DNA of 64,000 bases from Brachionus manjavacas (GCA_019054805.1 JAHQIY010000001.1:1550001-1614000), one strand, 5' to 3'. Positions 33,965 to 47,249 are shown, counted from the stretch's first letter. Notes: a model not told the origin generated them from the letters alone. Made by a program: numbers and translations.

Positions 33965-35296
33965 TTAGCATTCTTTGCATGTTTTTGAACACGGATGTGG
34001 CGATAAATTTTTCATGTAGCTGCAAAAATTAGCCAAAAAGGCGCAGCTGAATGAGGAATCGATACAATTTTGGGGAAGGGTGGTTAAATTCAAATCACAT
34101 CTGTTGCAAGTTTTCTTACAAGCGTTGAAAAATTCCATGTCTCCTATAAAAACCTTCTCCCAGTTGCAGTAAAAAGAATTACGTTCGCAAAAAGCATCAC
34201 TGACCAAATTCTGACAATCACTTGAATCTGTTGTCATTTTTCTTGTAGTCCGAGTGCTGGAAATGGTTGCTGTAATAATTTCATTGCTTCCAGAACACTT
34301 GTACAAATTTCGTATTTCTTCAATATCAGTCTCAGTTAATTCATAATTATACTCAATTACACGAGGTTCTGTTTTAGATAAAATAGTATATTTTTCATCC
34401 TCATTTTGACTATTTGGATTCCTCGAAAATGCATATGAATGGTAGTGCATTATTGAGTTGATGTCATATTTGCTATCTAGATCCATATAGTTTGTTTCCT
34501 TATAAAAATTACTCTCCAAACCTTAAATAATATTCTAAAACTATTAAATTTAAACTTAAATATTAAATTAATTGTTTGCCTCTGACTATATTGTTGAAAA
34601 AAACTGTAATATAATTGTCTCTGTCTGGTCGTTCATGTTCATGACTAAATCCTTTTAAAAAGTAATTGTTTAAAGTTGATTGATGAATGATTTACCCAAT
34701 GCATGGATTGCTTCATGTGCAGCCACAGTTCTATGAACACAACTGGGAATCTGAAGACTTATGGGCTGAGCACCACCAATCATACCAACCTAAATATTTT
34801 ATTTCCAAAAAAATTTCATTTTTAAATGTACCAAATTATTACATATGAACTACAGCCTTGGCCATTTTCAACCTGAATATAATTTATTTCATTAGTACGC
34901 TTTTTAAAGACAATACAATCATTATTGTTTATTCTAGTGGCCTCTTCGATCATTTCAAATCCATCCTCTATGACTCTAATTTGATCAGCTAAATTTAAGA
35001 ATCAAATTTAAATTTCATCTAAATGAATTTAAATGTTTACAATTGAATGAAGATGAAATATTGTAATAGATGATACCATTCGGCCATAGTCTATTCCTTG
35101 AAGCAGCACCCTAAATTTTTTTAAATGTTATAAAAATTAGATTTTAAAAAAAATTAATCACTTTAGATAATATGTTTTTTTCACCACAATTGTATGGTAT
35201 ATTTTTTGGGTCGAATTCACTTGTAGATTCTAGTTTAAACAATTCAAACCAGCTGATAATTAAAATGAACTGAATGATAGCAATCAAAAACTTCAT
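33965..35296 (-). CDS. Astacin-family zinc metalloprotease with two ShKT domains
   Basis: Six exons (35162-35296, 35041-35110, 34843-34988, 34696-34789, 34580-34651, 33965-34521) sum to 1074 nt, 357 residues. It has a signal peptide (MKFLIAIIQFILIISW), a very short propeptide, and a mature start near RNRLWPNGIIYYNIS. The zinc site HEAIHALGFSHEHERPDRD spans the exon 4/5 junction, and the Met-turn is SIMHY. Two ShKT domains follow (six Cys each, ending CNRC and CKEC). The enzyme would be secreted and cleave extracellular proteins. The propeptide lacks an obvious F-x-G-D aspartate-switch motif, so latency control may differ. Intron 5 has a GC donor (GCAAAC). Confidence 0.9.
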
Positions 35297-35664
35297 TTTA
35301 ATAAAAATCTAAAAAAGACAATTCGATCAGCTAAATTAATAAATTAATTAAATTTTTAGAATTTAAAAATATATTTTGCCATTTTTTCTATTATTAAATT
35401 TTTGTTTAAATTTCGATTATTTAAAAAAAAAATTCAAATTAGTCAATTTAGAAAATCACAAAATTTTACTGTTTTCTTTTTGAAATAATAAAAAACATGA
35501 CTTTTCAATCCTGATGTTTAAAAATAAATCTCATTTTTGGAAAAATAACATTATATTTTATGTTTGAAAAATTGTTTCGAAATTTTAAATTGGCTTCCTT
35601 AAATTTTGCAATTAAAAGAAGTTTATGTAAAAATTCAAAAATTTATTGAAAAATAATTATTTTG
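35297..35664. other. Upstream region of the astacin gene
   Basis: AT-rich with no gene. It presumably includes the astacin promoter, but no motif can be defended. Confidence 0.5.
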
Positions 35665-35672
35665 GATTTTAC

Positions 35673-36034
35673 GGTTTTGTGAAGTTCAGTACAAAAGAAC
35701 AGAACAAAGTAATAAAAAAATTTAATAACTTTTTATCTAAAAGTTTAAAATAAATTCTGTATATCCATCATGGTGCAACATTCAAAGTTGCATCACCTGT
35801 AAAAGTCTGCTAATGGTGTGCAGAATCTCTGCAAAATGCACCACGCTCGATTATATTGAAATTTAATTTCTGCATAACTCTGCAAATTTAGCAGGCTTTG
35901 ATATTTGATGCAACTTTGAAAATTGCACTATATTGCATTTACAGAACTAAGTTTTAATCTTTAGAAAAAAGTTAATCAATTTTTTTACATTTTTTTTGTT
36001 CTTTTTAACAATTTGTACTGAATTTCACAAAACC
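35673..36034. mobile_element. Uninterrupted copy of the 8-bp-TSD element
   Basis: A 362-bp element flanked by GATTTTAC at 35665-35672 and 36035-36042. The ends are GGTTTTGTGAAGTTCAGTAC and its complement GTACTGAATTTCACAAAACC. Internal foldback blocks contain TTCAAAGTTGCATCA on both strands. It provides the empty site (GAACTAAGTTT near 35946) for the palindrome inserted in the other copy at 3710-5179. Confidence 0.88.
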
Positions 36035-36042
36035 GATTTTAC

Positions 36043-37388
36043 AAGGATGAAAAGAAAAATATCATAAATCATTACCGTTGCTGCTAGTTAAGTTAAGCCA
36101 ATCTTCATTTTTTTGTTCCAAAAAAGATCGTCTAAGCTGTGGTATAATAAAATGTTGAGAATGTTATCTTTTAAAGTAAGCAGCATTTGTCGATAGTATG
36201 TATAATAAACCTTAGTTTTAAAAAATTATATGTGATGTCTCTAAAGTACTTGGAAAGCTTCAACATGAAATTTTTGTGGTTTAAGTATTCTTTGGTGAAT
36301 TGATTGTTAGTTGAATTATTCAGACATTTAAGAGTCTCTCAAAGAGCCAGACTTTTTAGCTTTTTTTAATTTAGAATTTTAGAATAAGATTCTTATTTAT
36401 TTTTAAGCATTCTGGCAAGAATTGTTTCCTAGCATGATTGGTTTATAAAGCTTAATTTAATTAAGAGAAATAAAAATAGAAAATAATTAAAATTTGCTGT
36501 TTTTAATTTCAGAAAAGGCAAAGGAAAATTTTGCACCAATTTTCTTATTTTTTTCTGGCAAGAAAAGTTCAAACGGTTCAGCAAATAAAATAACAGAACC
36601 ATTTAAAAATAAAAATTGACCGGATCAATTTTTATCTGTTTAATTTAATTTCTTTACATTTGACTTTTCAAACTTGGAACAACTTGAAAAAAGCAGCTTT
36701 CTTAAAAAATTATATTAATTAGGTTCATTTAAAAAGATACAACTTGAAACACTAAATACAACATATATAATGTCATTATGTCATAATGTCATTTTTTACA
36801 GAATTGCTTTTTAGAAAAGCTCAGAAATTGTTCAATATTTAAATTTAAATAGCGAAGATGCTTTTTTTTATATAAAAATTGTTTAAAATAAAAATATTAA
36901 GTCTTCTTTTTTAAACCCTCTAGTTAAATAAAAAAAAACAAATCAAATGTAAATTTCATATCAAAATATTCATTTTTTGGTTTTAAAAAAAAAATTTTTT
37001 AAAAAATGATCACATGATCAATAATTAATAAATAGGTAGAAATTTATATGAATTTTTATCTGAAGTAAAATAAAATCTAAATCAATATTTTAAAATTTTG
37101 CAAAACAACTTTTTTTTCAGTGTAATATATTATTAATAACTATTAAAATACCATTTAAATCTATAATTTGAATGTTTTAAAGTGGATTTTAAATTTTTTT
37201 CTGAAATTTTGAAATAAATATTTTATAAAAATTAATTAAAGATCAATTGAGAAAAAAAAAGATATTTTTTATTTTTAGTTATATTTAATTAAGATAATAA
37301 ATATTTTGTGTTTAATTAAAAGCTTTTATCATCATTTTTTTTTTAAGATTTTAATTAATAAACATTAAAATTTATTAAAAAAAAACAA
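36043..37388. other. Gene-free stretch
   Basis: AT-rich, no coding frame with a domain and no strong repeat noted. Confidence 0.6.
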
Positions 37389-40300
37389 AATCATAATTTA
37401 TGCGAGACGCCCAGAATGTCAAAAGTTTCCTTAACTGAGGCCCAGATGACGGCCCAAGATTCAGAAACCGAAATGCCACCGCCACAGTCTCTTCCACCGG
37501 ATAATAAAACTGAGGGGAACAAAATTGGTCGACAGAGACGTAAAAGTGGAACAGGAACACACTCGCGTAAAAACAGCAAGTCATCGTCAGCAAAACGGAC
37601 GCGCAGCAGCGACGACGAGTCTGTTCCGCCGATTGAAACGATAGATACGCAAAAAAGTATCGAAGAGCTAATAAGGCAGAACAAAAAAATGATTGAGACA
37701 AATGAGAAGCTGATGGAAAAATTTGGCTCTCTCTCAGCCATAGTTGAATCGCTAACGGCGCTAGTAACAAAGACTATAGAACGCCTGAACCAATCTGAAG
37801 TGAAATTTTACGCATGCATTTCCGATCTTGAAATGAGGCTGTCAAACCTGACTAGAAAGTTTGAAGAGACAACCCGCAACGATGTGGAAATGGCAACAAC
37901 AGCTGAAAGATCACAAGCTACTGGTAATTTCTGGTCTTCTATTGGCGCTCGTCAACCAGAAAAAGTAGGGGCTAAAATTAAAAAGCCATCCCAGGCTCTT
38001 CCGTCACCACAGGTCGATTTGCCGAACTCTGTCCTCGCAGAAAATTTAAAGAGAGAGAAAAAAAGGACTGTTTGGTCGTTTTTGGTTTTAAGCAAGATTC
38101 TAACATCACAGATTAAAAAAAGGTTCCGGGCTACAAGAACCTATACATCTGTCCCGACCGAACACAGTGTGAGAGGAATCTTGAAAAGCAATTGCGCGAA
38201 AGAAGAGATGCGCTCAACAGTGAGACTGATAAAGATGGCTCAGGGAGGCCTTACCGATGGGTCATTCGAAGCAACGAATTGCGTCGCGTCAAACAGTCAA
38301 CTGAGACCAAACGATAATTTAAAAAAACACAAAATTTCAAAAATTAAAACTGAAGATTTTTTAAACAATATTTTTTTTTCTTTTGACGAAAATAGCAGTT
38401 TTTTCTCGGAACGTAACAATCTAGAAGTTGGAGCTCTAAGTAGAAGAAACTCAAGCAGGTTAGTAAATCTTTCTCAGTCTGGCTATTTCAGCTGCATATA
38501 TACAAACGCTACTTCTCTAAATAATAAGCTCGCTGAGCTTGTTGCCCTTCTGGACAGGATGAACTGGCCCCACATTGTTTGCGTCTCGGAGACTTGGTTT
38601 GTTGAGACTTCGGTCGTGAACATATGTGGGTACACTTTGTACCGGAAAGACAGACTGGGACGAGGTGGTGGCGTCTGTATATATGTAAGAGCGGATCTCT
38701 GTTCGATTGAAGTGAGTAATAAGGATCTTTGTGACGAGAGTGTGGAACAAATCTGGTGTGCTGTAAAAAGTGGATCGGAAAGTGTATTGGTGGGCTGTCT
38801 GTATAGAAAACCTTTAAGCAGCTTGGACGTAACAGAGTGTTTGAACAACTGTTTTAAATCAGCGAGAGAAGAGATAGAGAAGGGAAGTTATGACTCGTTG
38901 ATGGTTTGTGGAGATTTTAATTTTCCAGAAATTGTTTGCACTGATGCTGGTGGGATTGCGAAGAGCGATTTATCGAGGGTCTAGAAGAAGCGTTCTTGAT
39001 TCAGTGCGTGGATTTTCCTACTTTTTTACATGGAGGAAATAATGGATTCTTGATCTTTTAACTAGTGATCCTGAACGAGTCCTTGAAGTTAATCATCTTC
39101 CACCGCTCTGTTCTTTAGATAAAGCCCATGTGGTGTTAGAATGGAAATTTGCAATGAATGAGGTGAGAGTAAAAGGTCTGATTGAAAAAAAATGGTGAGA
39201 AGAGCAAACTTTGATGGTATTTGCGAGAGAGTCAGTTTTGTTTGTTGGAACGTGGAGTTGAGTGGGATGGAGGTGGACGATTGTTACTCGAAATTTTTTA
39301 GTTCATATTCATCTTTATGTGAATCTTTTATACCAGAAAAAAAGTTAAAAAAAAGGTTTGGAGAGAAATGGATGACTTACCAGACGAGAAAATGTGTAAA
39401 ACAAAAGCATCAAGCGTGGTATAGACTCAAGTCTTGCAAGAAGGACTAAAAATCTGAGTATAAAATGAAGTACAAGGCTTCATGTAGAGAAGTTAAAAAA
39501 GTCTTAATGAGAGCGAAACTTAATTATGAGAATACACTAGCTGGTAAAGCAAAGAATGGTCCAAAGCTTGTATACGAATATATTAGAAGCAAAATGGGGG
39601 GCAAAGATCATATCCGTGCGATGAGAAAAAAAGATGGAACCATTACTGTAGACCGAAATGAAGTTGCAGAGCTTTTAAATGAACAATTTCGTTCAGTTTT
39701 GAAAAATGAACCAGATGATGAACTTCCTTTGTTTCCGCTTCGCACTTCAGCAACTTTTGACATTGAAGGTGTGTCGAGTTATTTGAATAGTAAAATTATT
39801 CAAGTAAAACTTGAGAAACTTAACGGTAGTAAATCTTTTAGATTTGATGGGGTTCATCCTCTTATTTTAAAAAAAAGGGATGTCTAAGCCGTTGGAAATT
39901 ATTTTTAAGCGGTCTATTGAATTGGGCAAAATTCCTGAACAATGGAAAATAGCAAATGTTTTTCCGATCCACGAAAAAGGGAGAAGACTTGAACCAGAAA
40001 ACTATCGACCGGTCTCTCTGACATCAGTGGCTTGTAAAGTACTTGAAGGTATTATAAGAGATCGACTTATGTCTTATTTAATAGAGAATAATTTGATATC
40101 CGGAAGTCAACATGGCTTTGTTCCCAAAAAAGGATGGGTCTCTTATCTTTTGGAGACTTTTGACATGATCACGAGTGAGTTAGCTAAGGGAAATAGCGTT
40201 GACGAAATTTACCTCGATCTTTCGAAAGCCTTTGACACAGTTCCGCATAAACGCCTCCTACATAAATTGAGCAGTTACGGACTGAGTAAACGATTGATCG

Positions 40301-41432
40301 AATGGCTTAAAGACTTTTTAAGAAGAAGGGTTCAGCGCGTTGTGCTTGGATAAGCAGTTTCGGATTGGTCAGAAGTACTGAGTGGCGTACCTCAAGGGTC
40401 TGTTCTTGGCCCTTTGCTTTTTGTTATATATATAAACGACCTACCTGACATCATTTCAAACAAAATAGAAATTTATGCCGATGACTCGAAGATTCTTGGA
40501 GTAATTAACAACTTGGTGATAGGGCAAATATACAGAAAGACCTAGATGCTCTGTGTGAATGGATTAATGTATGGAGAATGGGTCTCTGTGCTCAAAAATG
40601 TAAGATTATGCATTTTGGAAGGCTAAATGCTAGATTTTCGTATAAAACATCGGGAAAAGAGGGATTGGATAAAAATCAACTGTGTACCACTGAGTGTGAT
40701 AAGGATCTAGGCGTTATGGTGTCTTCAGACCTTAAATGGACATGTCAAGTTAAAAAACGATTGCGTGAAAACTAATAAAGTACTCGGAATTCTTAAAAGA
40801 ACATTTTTAAGTAGAGAAGAAACTTTTTGGTTGAAGTTTTATATGTCTTTGGTTAGACCTCACCTCGACTATGCAGTTCAAGTTTGGAATCCGAGCAAAA
40901 AAGATGACGTAAAAGCGTTGGAAAAAAGTACAAGAGCGTGCAACGAACATTCCTTGGTCACTAAGAGAAATTTCATACGAGGAAAGGCTTGCCAGATTGG
41001 GTCTAACAAAACTAAGTGAGAGAAGGGTGAGAGGTGATTTGGTTGAGGTTTTTAAAGTGATTAACGGTCATGAAAAAGTGTCGTTTACCAGAGAACTTCT
41101 GGATCCTGTTGGCAGGAATGGACCGATAATGAGGTTAAGAGGAAACAGCGCAAAAGTTCAAAGAGGTAGTTTTCCAGCACAAAAAAGAAATGATGTTTCT
41201 GCCGCAGTGAGTGCTAGACACATTTTTTTCTCGAACAGAGTAGCTCCGCACTGGAATAGACTTCCTGAGGATTTGGTTAAAGCTAAGACAGTTAATGACT
41301 TCAAAGAAGTATTAGATAGGTTTAACAGAATTGGCTGCTAAAGCTTAATACGCCTTTAAGCGGTGATGAGCTCAGATTTCCTACTTGTTAGGATTTCGCA
41401 GCAAGAACTTCTACTACTACTACTACTACTAT
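37389..41432 (+). mobile_element. Near full-length but inactivated LINE (CR1/Jockey-like)
   Basis: Frames in order: 37416-38984 joins an ORF1-like region (basic Ser-rich, then a coiled-coil-like segment at ~85-150) to an APE-type endonuclease. The endonuclease has TNATSLNNK, CVSETWF, GGGVCIYV, VGCLYRKP and VCGDFNFPE. After a shift, frames at 39192-40353 carry the linker and the reverse-transcriptase start (ENYRPVSLTSVACKVLEG, QHGFVPKKG, YLDLSKAFDTVPHKRL). Frames from 40354 carry [20 protein letters not shown] and YADDSKILG, and 40578-41341 the C-terminal domain (FFSNRVAPHWNRLPEDLV). Stops at 38982-38984 and 40351-40353 and several shifts disable it. It ends in an ACT trinucleotide tail at 41408-41432. 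Confidence 0.9.
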
Positions 41433-41582
41433 TAATTTTTGATCATGATCAATATCCGTAAATGAGGTACTTGTAGTTTATAAAGTAAATAATTGTACTG
41501 AACTAAAAATTAAATCAGTCTGTTTTAAAATGAAAGTTAAAGAAAAAATTAAAGAAGAAGCTAAAACATCTTTTCAGAATTT

Positions 41583-43180
41583 AGTAATAGTAGTAGTAGT
41601 AGTAGTTTTGACTGTAGCTGGCTAGCCAGCGAGTGTGGTGATAAGGCACACTATGACAGCTGAAGTGATTGATTGCTGCTCATCCACCAATCAATGCTTG
41701 CTTTGAAGCTGTTAACATTAGGGACTTCAACTAATTGATTTGGCAGTAAGTTTCATATGTTAGCGGTTCTGTTGAATAAAAAGTTATCTCGAAATTTCTT
41801 TCTCTATATTTGAAGCAGTGACCTCTTCCTTGGATTTTGGTGACATTAAAATTGTTGCTTTTTTCAACCAATTCATTCCATCGTGAACTTTATAATTGAA
41901 TTAGATTACCTTTTTTTCTTCTTTCCACCAGATATGGAATGTTCAAAACTTTTAATCTGCTTTCATACGGTTTGTTTCTAATTGAAGAAACAATTTTCGT
42001 AGCTCTGCGTTGAATCCTTTCAAATTCTCACAGTCCAACTTAAGAATTGGAGACCATACAGGCACAGCAATTTCCAAAAGAGAACGAACAAAAGTTAAAT
42101 ACAATGATCTAAATAACTTACAATCAAAACGAGCGAATGATTTCCTGATGCGACCCAACAGTTGATTTGCTTTGTTTGTAGCCTCTATCAATTGATTTTT
42201 TAATTTATGATTTGTTTTGAAGATAACTCCAAGATCTCTTTCGGTTTCAGACGTTGATAACTGTTTACCATTAATAAAATAAGTGAATTCTTTGTTTTTA
42301 TGACCGTAATATAAAACCACACATAATGATGTGTTGAAGAGAAGAAGCCAATCTTGAGTCCACTTGAAAATTAAATCTAAATCTGATTGAAGTTTCACTG
42401 CGCTTATTTCTGATACATTTTGCGAGAATATTTTAGTATCATCTGCATAAATTTTGACCACATTATCTATTCCTTTTGGTAGATCATTGATATACAAAAC
42501 GAACAAAAGTGGACCAATCACTGACACTTGTGGTACACCGCTAAAAATCTCAACCCAATCCGACAAAATTTCACCTTGAACAACTCGTTGTCTTCTATTT
42601 TTCAAGAAAGCTTCAATCCATTCTAGTGTTAGACCATCAAAGCCATTTGCTTTAGCATTTAGTCGTCTGTGCGGAGCAGTATCAAAAGCTTTCGCAAAAT
42701 CTAGCAATACTTTTGTCTAGACTCATTGAGATGAAATCTAGAGTTTCCATAAGATTAGATGTACATGACTTTTTCTTGACAAATCCATGCTGTTCTTTAG
42801 ATCTAATATTTTTCTTATAAAGATAGTCTTCCATTTTGGTTCTTATAATGCTTTCAATAATTTTGCACGGAATTGAAGTTAAAGACACAGGATGATAATT
42901 GCTTGCCGTTGATTTATCACCTTTTTTAAACAATTGAGTAATATTTGCTGATCTGAATTGTATTGGAAGTTGACTTTTAGAAAAAAACTTTCTGAAAATT
43001 AAAGTTAAAGTAACAGTAAAGGCTTCTGCACAGTTTTTAGCAATAGCGGATGAAGCTTGTTTACACCACATGATTTATTTTGATTTAGGTCTTGTAATTT
43101 ATTATAAACCAATCCATATCTAATATCATTTGGTTCAATGTCAATATATTCTAAACAGTTTTCATTTTTTTAAATTTTTT
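41583..43180 (-). pseudogene. 5'-truncated LINE, opposite strand
   Basis: Minus-strand frames at 43071-42682 (SANITQLFKKGDKSTASNYH, then QHGFVKKKSC) and 42707-41952 (LDFAKAFDTAPHRRL, then FSGVPQVSVIGPLLF, then active site YADDTKIF) are separated by a frameshift. The QG of the usual PQGSVLGP motif is changed to QV. A TAG/CTA trinucleotide tail lies at 41583-41606. It lies tail to tail with the LINE ending at 41432. Confidence 0.88.
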
Positions 43181-44624
43181 AGTCAAAACAGCCATCTGAA
43201 GATATCACTTTTTTTAATAATTTTAATTCAATTGAAGAAATTAAAATTTTCAAAATATTTATAAACTTGATTAGACACTTATTAACTCTTAATTAATTTT
43301 TGTATTTGTATAAGAATACTGATTTGGCTTAATTTTTAACTTTGTTAAACATTTCCTAATTCGGAAAAAACACATATTTTTTTTTAAATTCCGATTTACG
43401 GAATTGGTCGGCAAACTTAAGCCGGAAAAGGGTTGTTGGGAACCGATGAGTTCGGATTAACCAGGTAAGACTTTATTCATTTAGTCTCTTTAAAATAATA
43501 GTTAAGTGACTAGAACTTCTGCTTAATTTAACTATTTTAGCCCTATATACAAAAGTTAATTTCTAAAGTGATAAAAAGTGTAAATCATTATTTACTTTAG
43601 TTCTCCGAGATTTTTTTGATTTTACTATGTTGAATTTTTTTATTTATGATATTTTTGAATAGGATGATAAAAAATCTGAGTATTTTAAATTTAATCACCG
43701 AAAATATTGTAAATAGAAAATTATAGAATTTATTGAAAATTTTAATCAAAATAAAAATAGACTAATTTTATTGATTAATTCATAAATTTAAATAAAAAAA
43801 AATAAAATCTAAAAAAAATCTTTTTTTAAATTATTACCAATAACTCCATAAATTACATCTTTTTATTCCCTGTGCCGTATTCTATAGTTTTAGGACATCT
43901 CATTTCGACTTTACTTTGCTTAGTTTCAATTATAAAGTTTTCAATGTGACTAGGATATTTTAGGCAAAAATGAAAGCGGCTATTGATGGTTCAGAAAATT
44001 ATTTTATGAATTCAAACTTGTTCATGTCACTGATTTTTATAGTATAAAAGGTGGACTTTAAAAAAAAAAAATTTAAATTAAATAAATTGGTATTGACGAT
44101 TTAAAAATCACTAATTTAAAACTTTAAAAAATATTTGTAAAAGAATGGAAAATTGAATTTGTGTTATTAATTAAATCTTGAATGTTTTTCATTTAATTCG
44201 GTAAATTAAAATTGAAATGGAATTCTTTTAAAATAGTTTTTTGTTCAAAATTAAATTCAGATTACTTCAAATGACTTAAATTAATTCTACAAAAGGTTCT
44301 CCGATTCTATAAAAAAAAATTTTAAATTCTTTTAAAAACAAAAGCATTTAGCTATGATAATATAATTTAATGAGAAAATTTCACAATCAACTTGATAAAT
44401 TTTTAAAGAATAAAATAAGAAAAAAAAAAGTTTTAGCCACAATTAATTATGCTTAAATAAAAAAATTGTCGATTTAATTTTTTTACTGTCAATAATCTTT
44501 GGCTTTAAAATAATTATTTTCTATTTTTTATCTTTAATAAACAATTATTATCGTAATTTAATTATTTACTTGATAACAAAAACTTAAATTGAGAGCTCAA
44601 AGTTATTTTTATTTTTTGGAAAAA
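43181..44624. other. Gene-free stretch upstream of the carboxypeptidase gene
   Basis: No gene seen. A less AT-rich island at 43390-43480 has no recognisable identity. Confidence 0.55.
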
Positions 44625-47134
44625 ATGAATTTTTCTTCTTCAAAAAATTTTTTTCTACTTTTAAGCTTGGGCGTGGTAGTATCCCTAGGTTTGGGTTTTT
44701 TGATCGGTTTTGTTTCCAAAGATGCCAAAAAAATTGACCAAACTGTAGTTGATTATTATAGTGATTTGGTTCGGGATTATGATCCGAAGGGACTAGAACA
44801 TGTAATCAAAGAGGTCAATGCAAAATCGATCCGAGAGTATCTGAAGAACATTACTTTTTTGCCGCACCAAGGAGGCACTGAAATGGACAAAAAGTCTGCT
44901 GACTACATTCTTGACTCGTTTAAGGAGTTCGGCTTAGATCATCATGATATTTTTGAGTACGATGTACTTCTTGATTATCCTGATGAGAAAAAATTCAACA
45001 AGTAGCTATATTTATTAATTTTTTTATTAATTAAATCTAAATTCTTTAAGTATTCAAATTAACAACTCATTATCAATTTTGGAAAAAACATATGAAATTG
45101 ATGAACCAACATACGATTCCGGAATAAATCCGGTTTCAAAACCATTTTTAGCCTATGCCAAAAGTGGCTCAGTTTCTGCGGTAAATTGGAAATAGAATAA
45201 TTTTTTTTTCATTTAATCTTTTTAATCATGTTAAGGATGAATTATATTACGCAAATTTTTGCATGGAAGAGGATTTTAAAATTTTAGTCGACCAAGGATA
45301 TGATGTTAAAGACAAATTGGTCATTTGTAGGTATGGTAAAATTTTCCGCGGTAATAAGGTATTGATAGCTCAAAACTACGGTGTGAAAGGACTGATTTTG
45401 TATGATGATCCATTACGAGCTGCGCCATCTATTGCAGCTGGCTTAATTTATCCAACTGGAGAGTTTTTACCAAATCAAGGAACTCAACGCGGGAGCGTCA
45501 TGGTGACTGATGGTGATCCACTCACTCCTTTTTATCCTTCAAATGAGTATGGCTACAGAATTCCGGATGGAAAAATCGATGAGTTGTTACCAAAAATTCC
45601 GGCTCAAGTGGTAGGATACTTTGTGGCTTATGAATTGTTTAAGCTGATTGAAAAAAATACTCCAGTGAAAAATGAATGGAAAGGTGAATTAAATATGACG
45701 TATAGTTATGGTGGTAAATTGGATAGTGGCAAAAAAATTACCCTCAATGTATTCAACCAGAGACAAAGAAAGAAAACTTACAATGTTATGGGATTTATCG
45801 AAGGCTCCTATGAACCAGGTAGACACAAAAAAATCAAAAAATTTGAATTTTTTTTCAATTTGTATCCTTAAAGACAATTTTTTTGTCACAGCAATACTTT
45901 TGATAATTTTCTTCTAGATCGCTATGTAATGATTGGTAATCATCGGGACTCATGGACATTGGGTTCGCTTGACCCATCAAGTGGAACAGCCGTGATGCTA
46001 GAGCTAGCTCGAGTGTTAATGAAACTAAAAAGAGAAAAAAAATGGTCTCCGAAACGATCAGTGATGTTTTTGAGCTGGGGTGCCGAAGAATACGGTCTTA
46101 TCGGCTCTGTTGAATGGGTCGAGGAATACTTGAAAAAATTACAAGCCAACTCAGTCACTTATCTAAACATAGACACAATGATTAAGGGAAACTACTCGTA
46201 CAGGGCTTATGCATCACCAATTTTATATGATTTGATATATGATGTGACCAAAAGTGTACGGCAAACAAGTGATGAGACTGTGTTCGATCGATGGCTGAAA
46301 AATGACCCCAATCAGGACAAAAGTGAGCCCGTAATAAGTCCATACCTTGGTTCAGGTAGTGATCATATGTCATTTTTGCAAAAAGTCGGAATACCTTGTG
46401 TAGAACAATACTTTGCCAGAGACAAAAAAAATGAGTATTTTACCAACATGGACTCGTCAAGCTACCCGACCTATCACTCGGCCTATGAAACATTTAGACT
46501 TGTGGATGAAATTTTAGACCCGAAATTCGAGACTTTCCGGATTTTGGCCATTATTGTTGGCGAGCTACTGAGACGATTGAGCGAACAACTAATTCTGCCC
46601 TTTAATGTGACAAGGTTTTGCACTCAACTACAAAAAGAATACGAATCGTTCCGCAGCGATCACAAAGATTTCCTTGTAGGCTTGGACATACATTTGGACT
46701 TGCTAGAAAATTCGATCACTAATTTAACTTATGCTGCCCAAAAGTTTACCCAACGATTGGAGTCAATCGACCGGTCCAAGTATCATCTAGTCAGAATGTA
46801 CAATGATCAGTTGAGAAGTTTTGAAAGATCTTTTTTGGACGCTTCTGGTCGAGATCGAAATGCTTATTAGTAATTAAAAATTAAAAAAATTAATTTAAGA
46901 ATAAAATTTTATTTTTTTTGTTTTTTAAGTCATATGATTTATGCGCCAAGTATATCAGACGCTTACGGTGGAGACGTTTTTCCATCAGTCACTGATGCCA
47001 TCTACAATTACAAAAAAACTCCTGACAATGACTTATTAGAAGTTATTAAGCTTCAAGTTTCGATTGTCATCTATACAATACAATCGGCGAGTTCTATTCT
47101 CAAGGAACATTTTGATTTTAAAAGATATGTTTAA
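44625..47134 (+). CDS. FOLH1: Glutamate carboxypeptidase II / NAALADase-type M28 peptidase
   Basis: Five exons (44625-45001, 45051-45180, 45236-45818, 45918-46869, 46930-47134) total 2247 nt, 748 residues, close to the ~750 of human GCPII. A type II membrane anchor (~8-31, FFLLLSLGVVVSLGLGFLIGF) is followed by a protease-associated domain (~170-345, with KLVICRYGKIFRGNKV). The M28 zinc peptidase core carries the metal and catalytic residues: GNHRDSWTLGSLDP (His ~372, Asp ~382), SWGAEEYG (Glu ~420/421), NIDT, and the late His in YPTYHSAYETF. A TFR-type dimerisation domain ends the protein. All catalytic residues are kept, so the ectoenzyme should cleave C-terminal glutamate from peptides or folates. 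FOLH1, NAALAD2 and NAALADL1 cannot be separated here. Confidence 0.93.
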
Positions 47135-47249
47135 TTTAAAAGTTATTTTATTCTTTAAGAGTTTAATTTTTTGCTATAAATTTTTCAAGTTAATTTTAAT
47201 TTTTGCTTAAAAAAAACTAACCAAAAAAGAAAGTAAATAATTTAATAAA

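Noticed and set aside
37375..37770. Two minus-strand frames of 116-131 codons
   Set aside because: Antisense to the LINE ORF1-like region; open only because of base composition.
38483..38848. 121-codon minus-strand frame
   Set aside because: Antisense to the LINE endonuclease.
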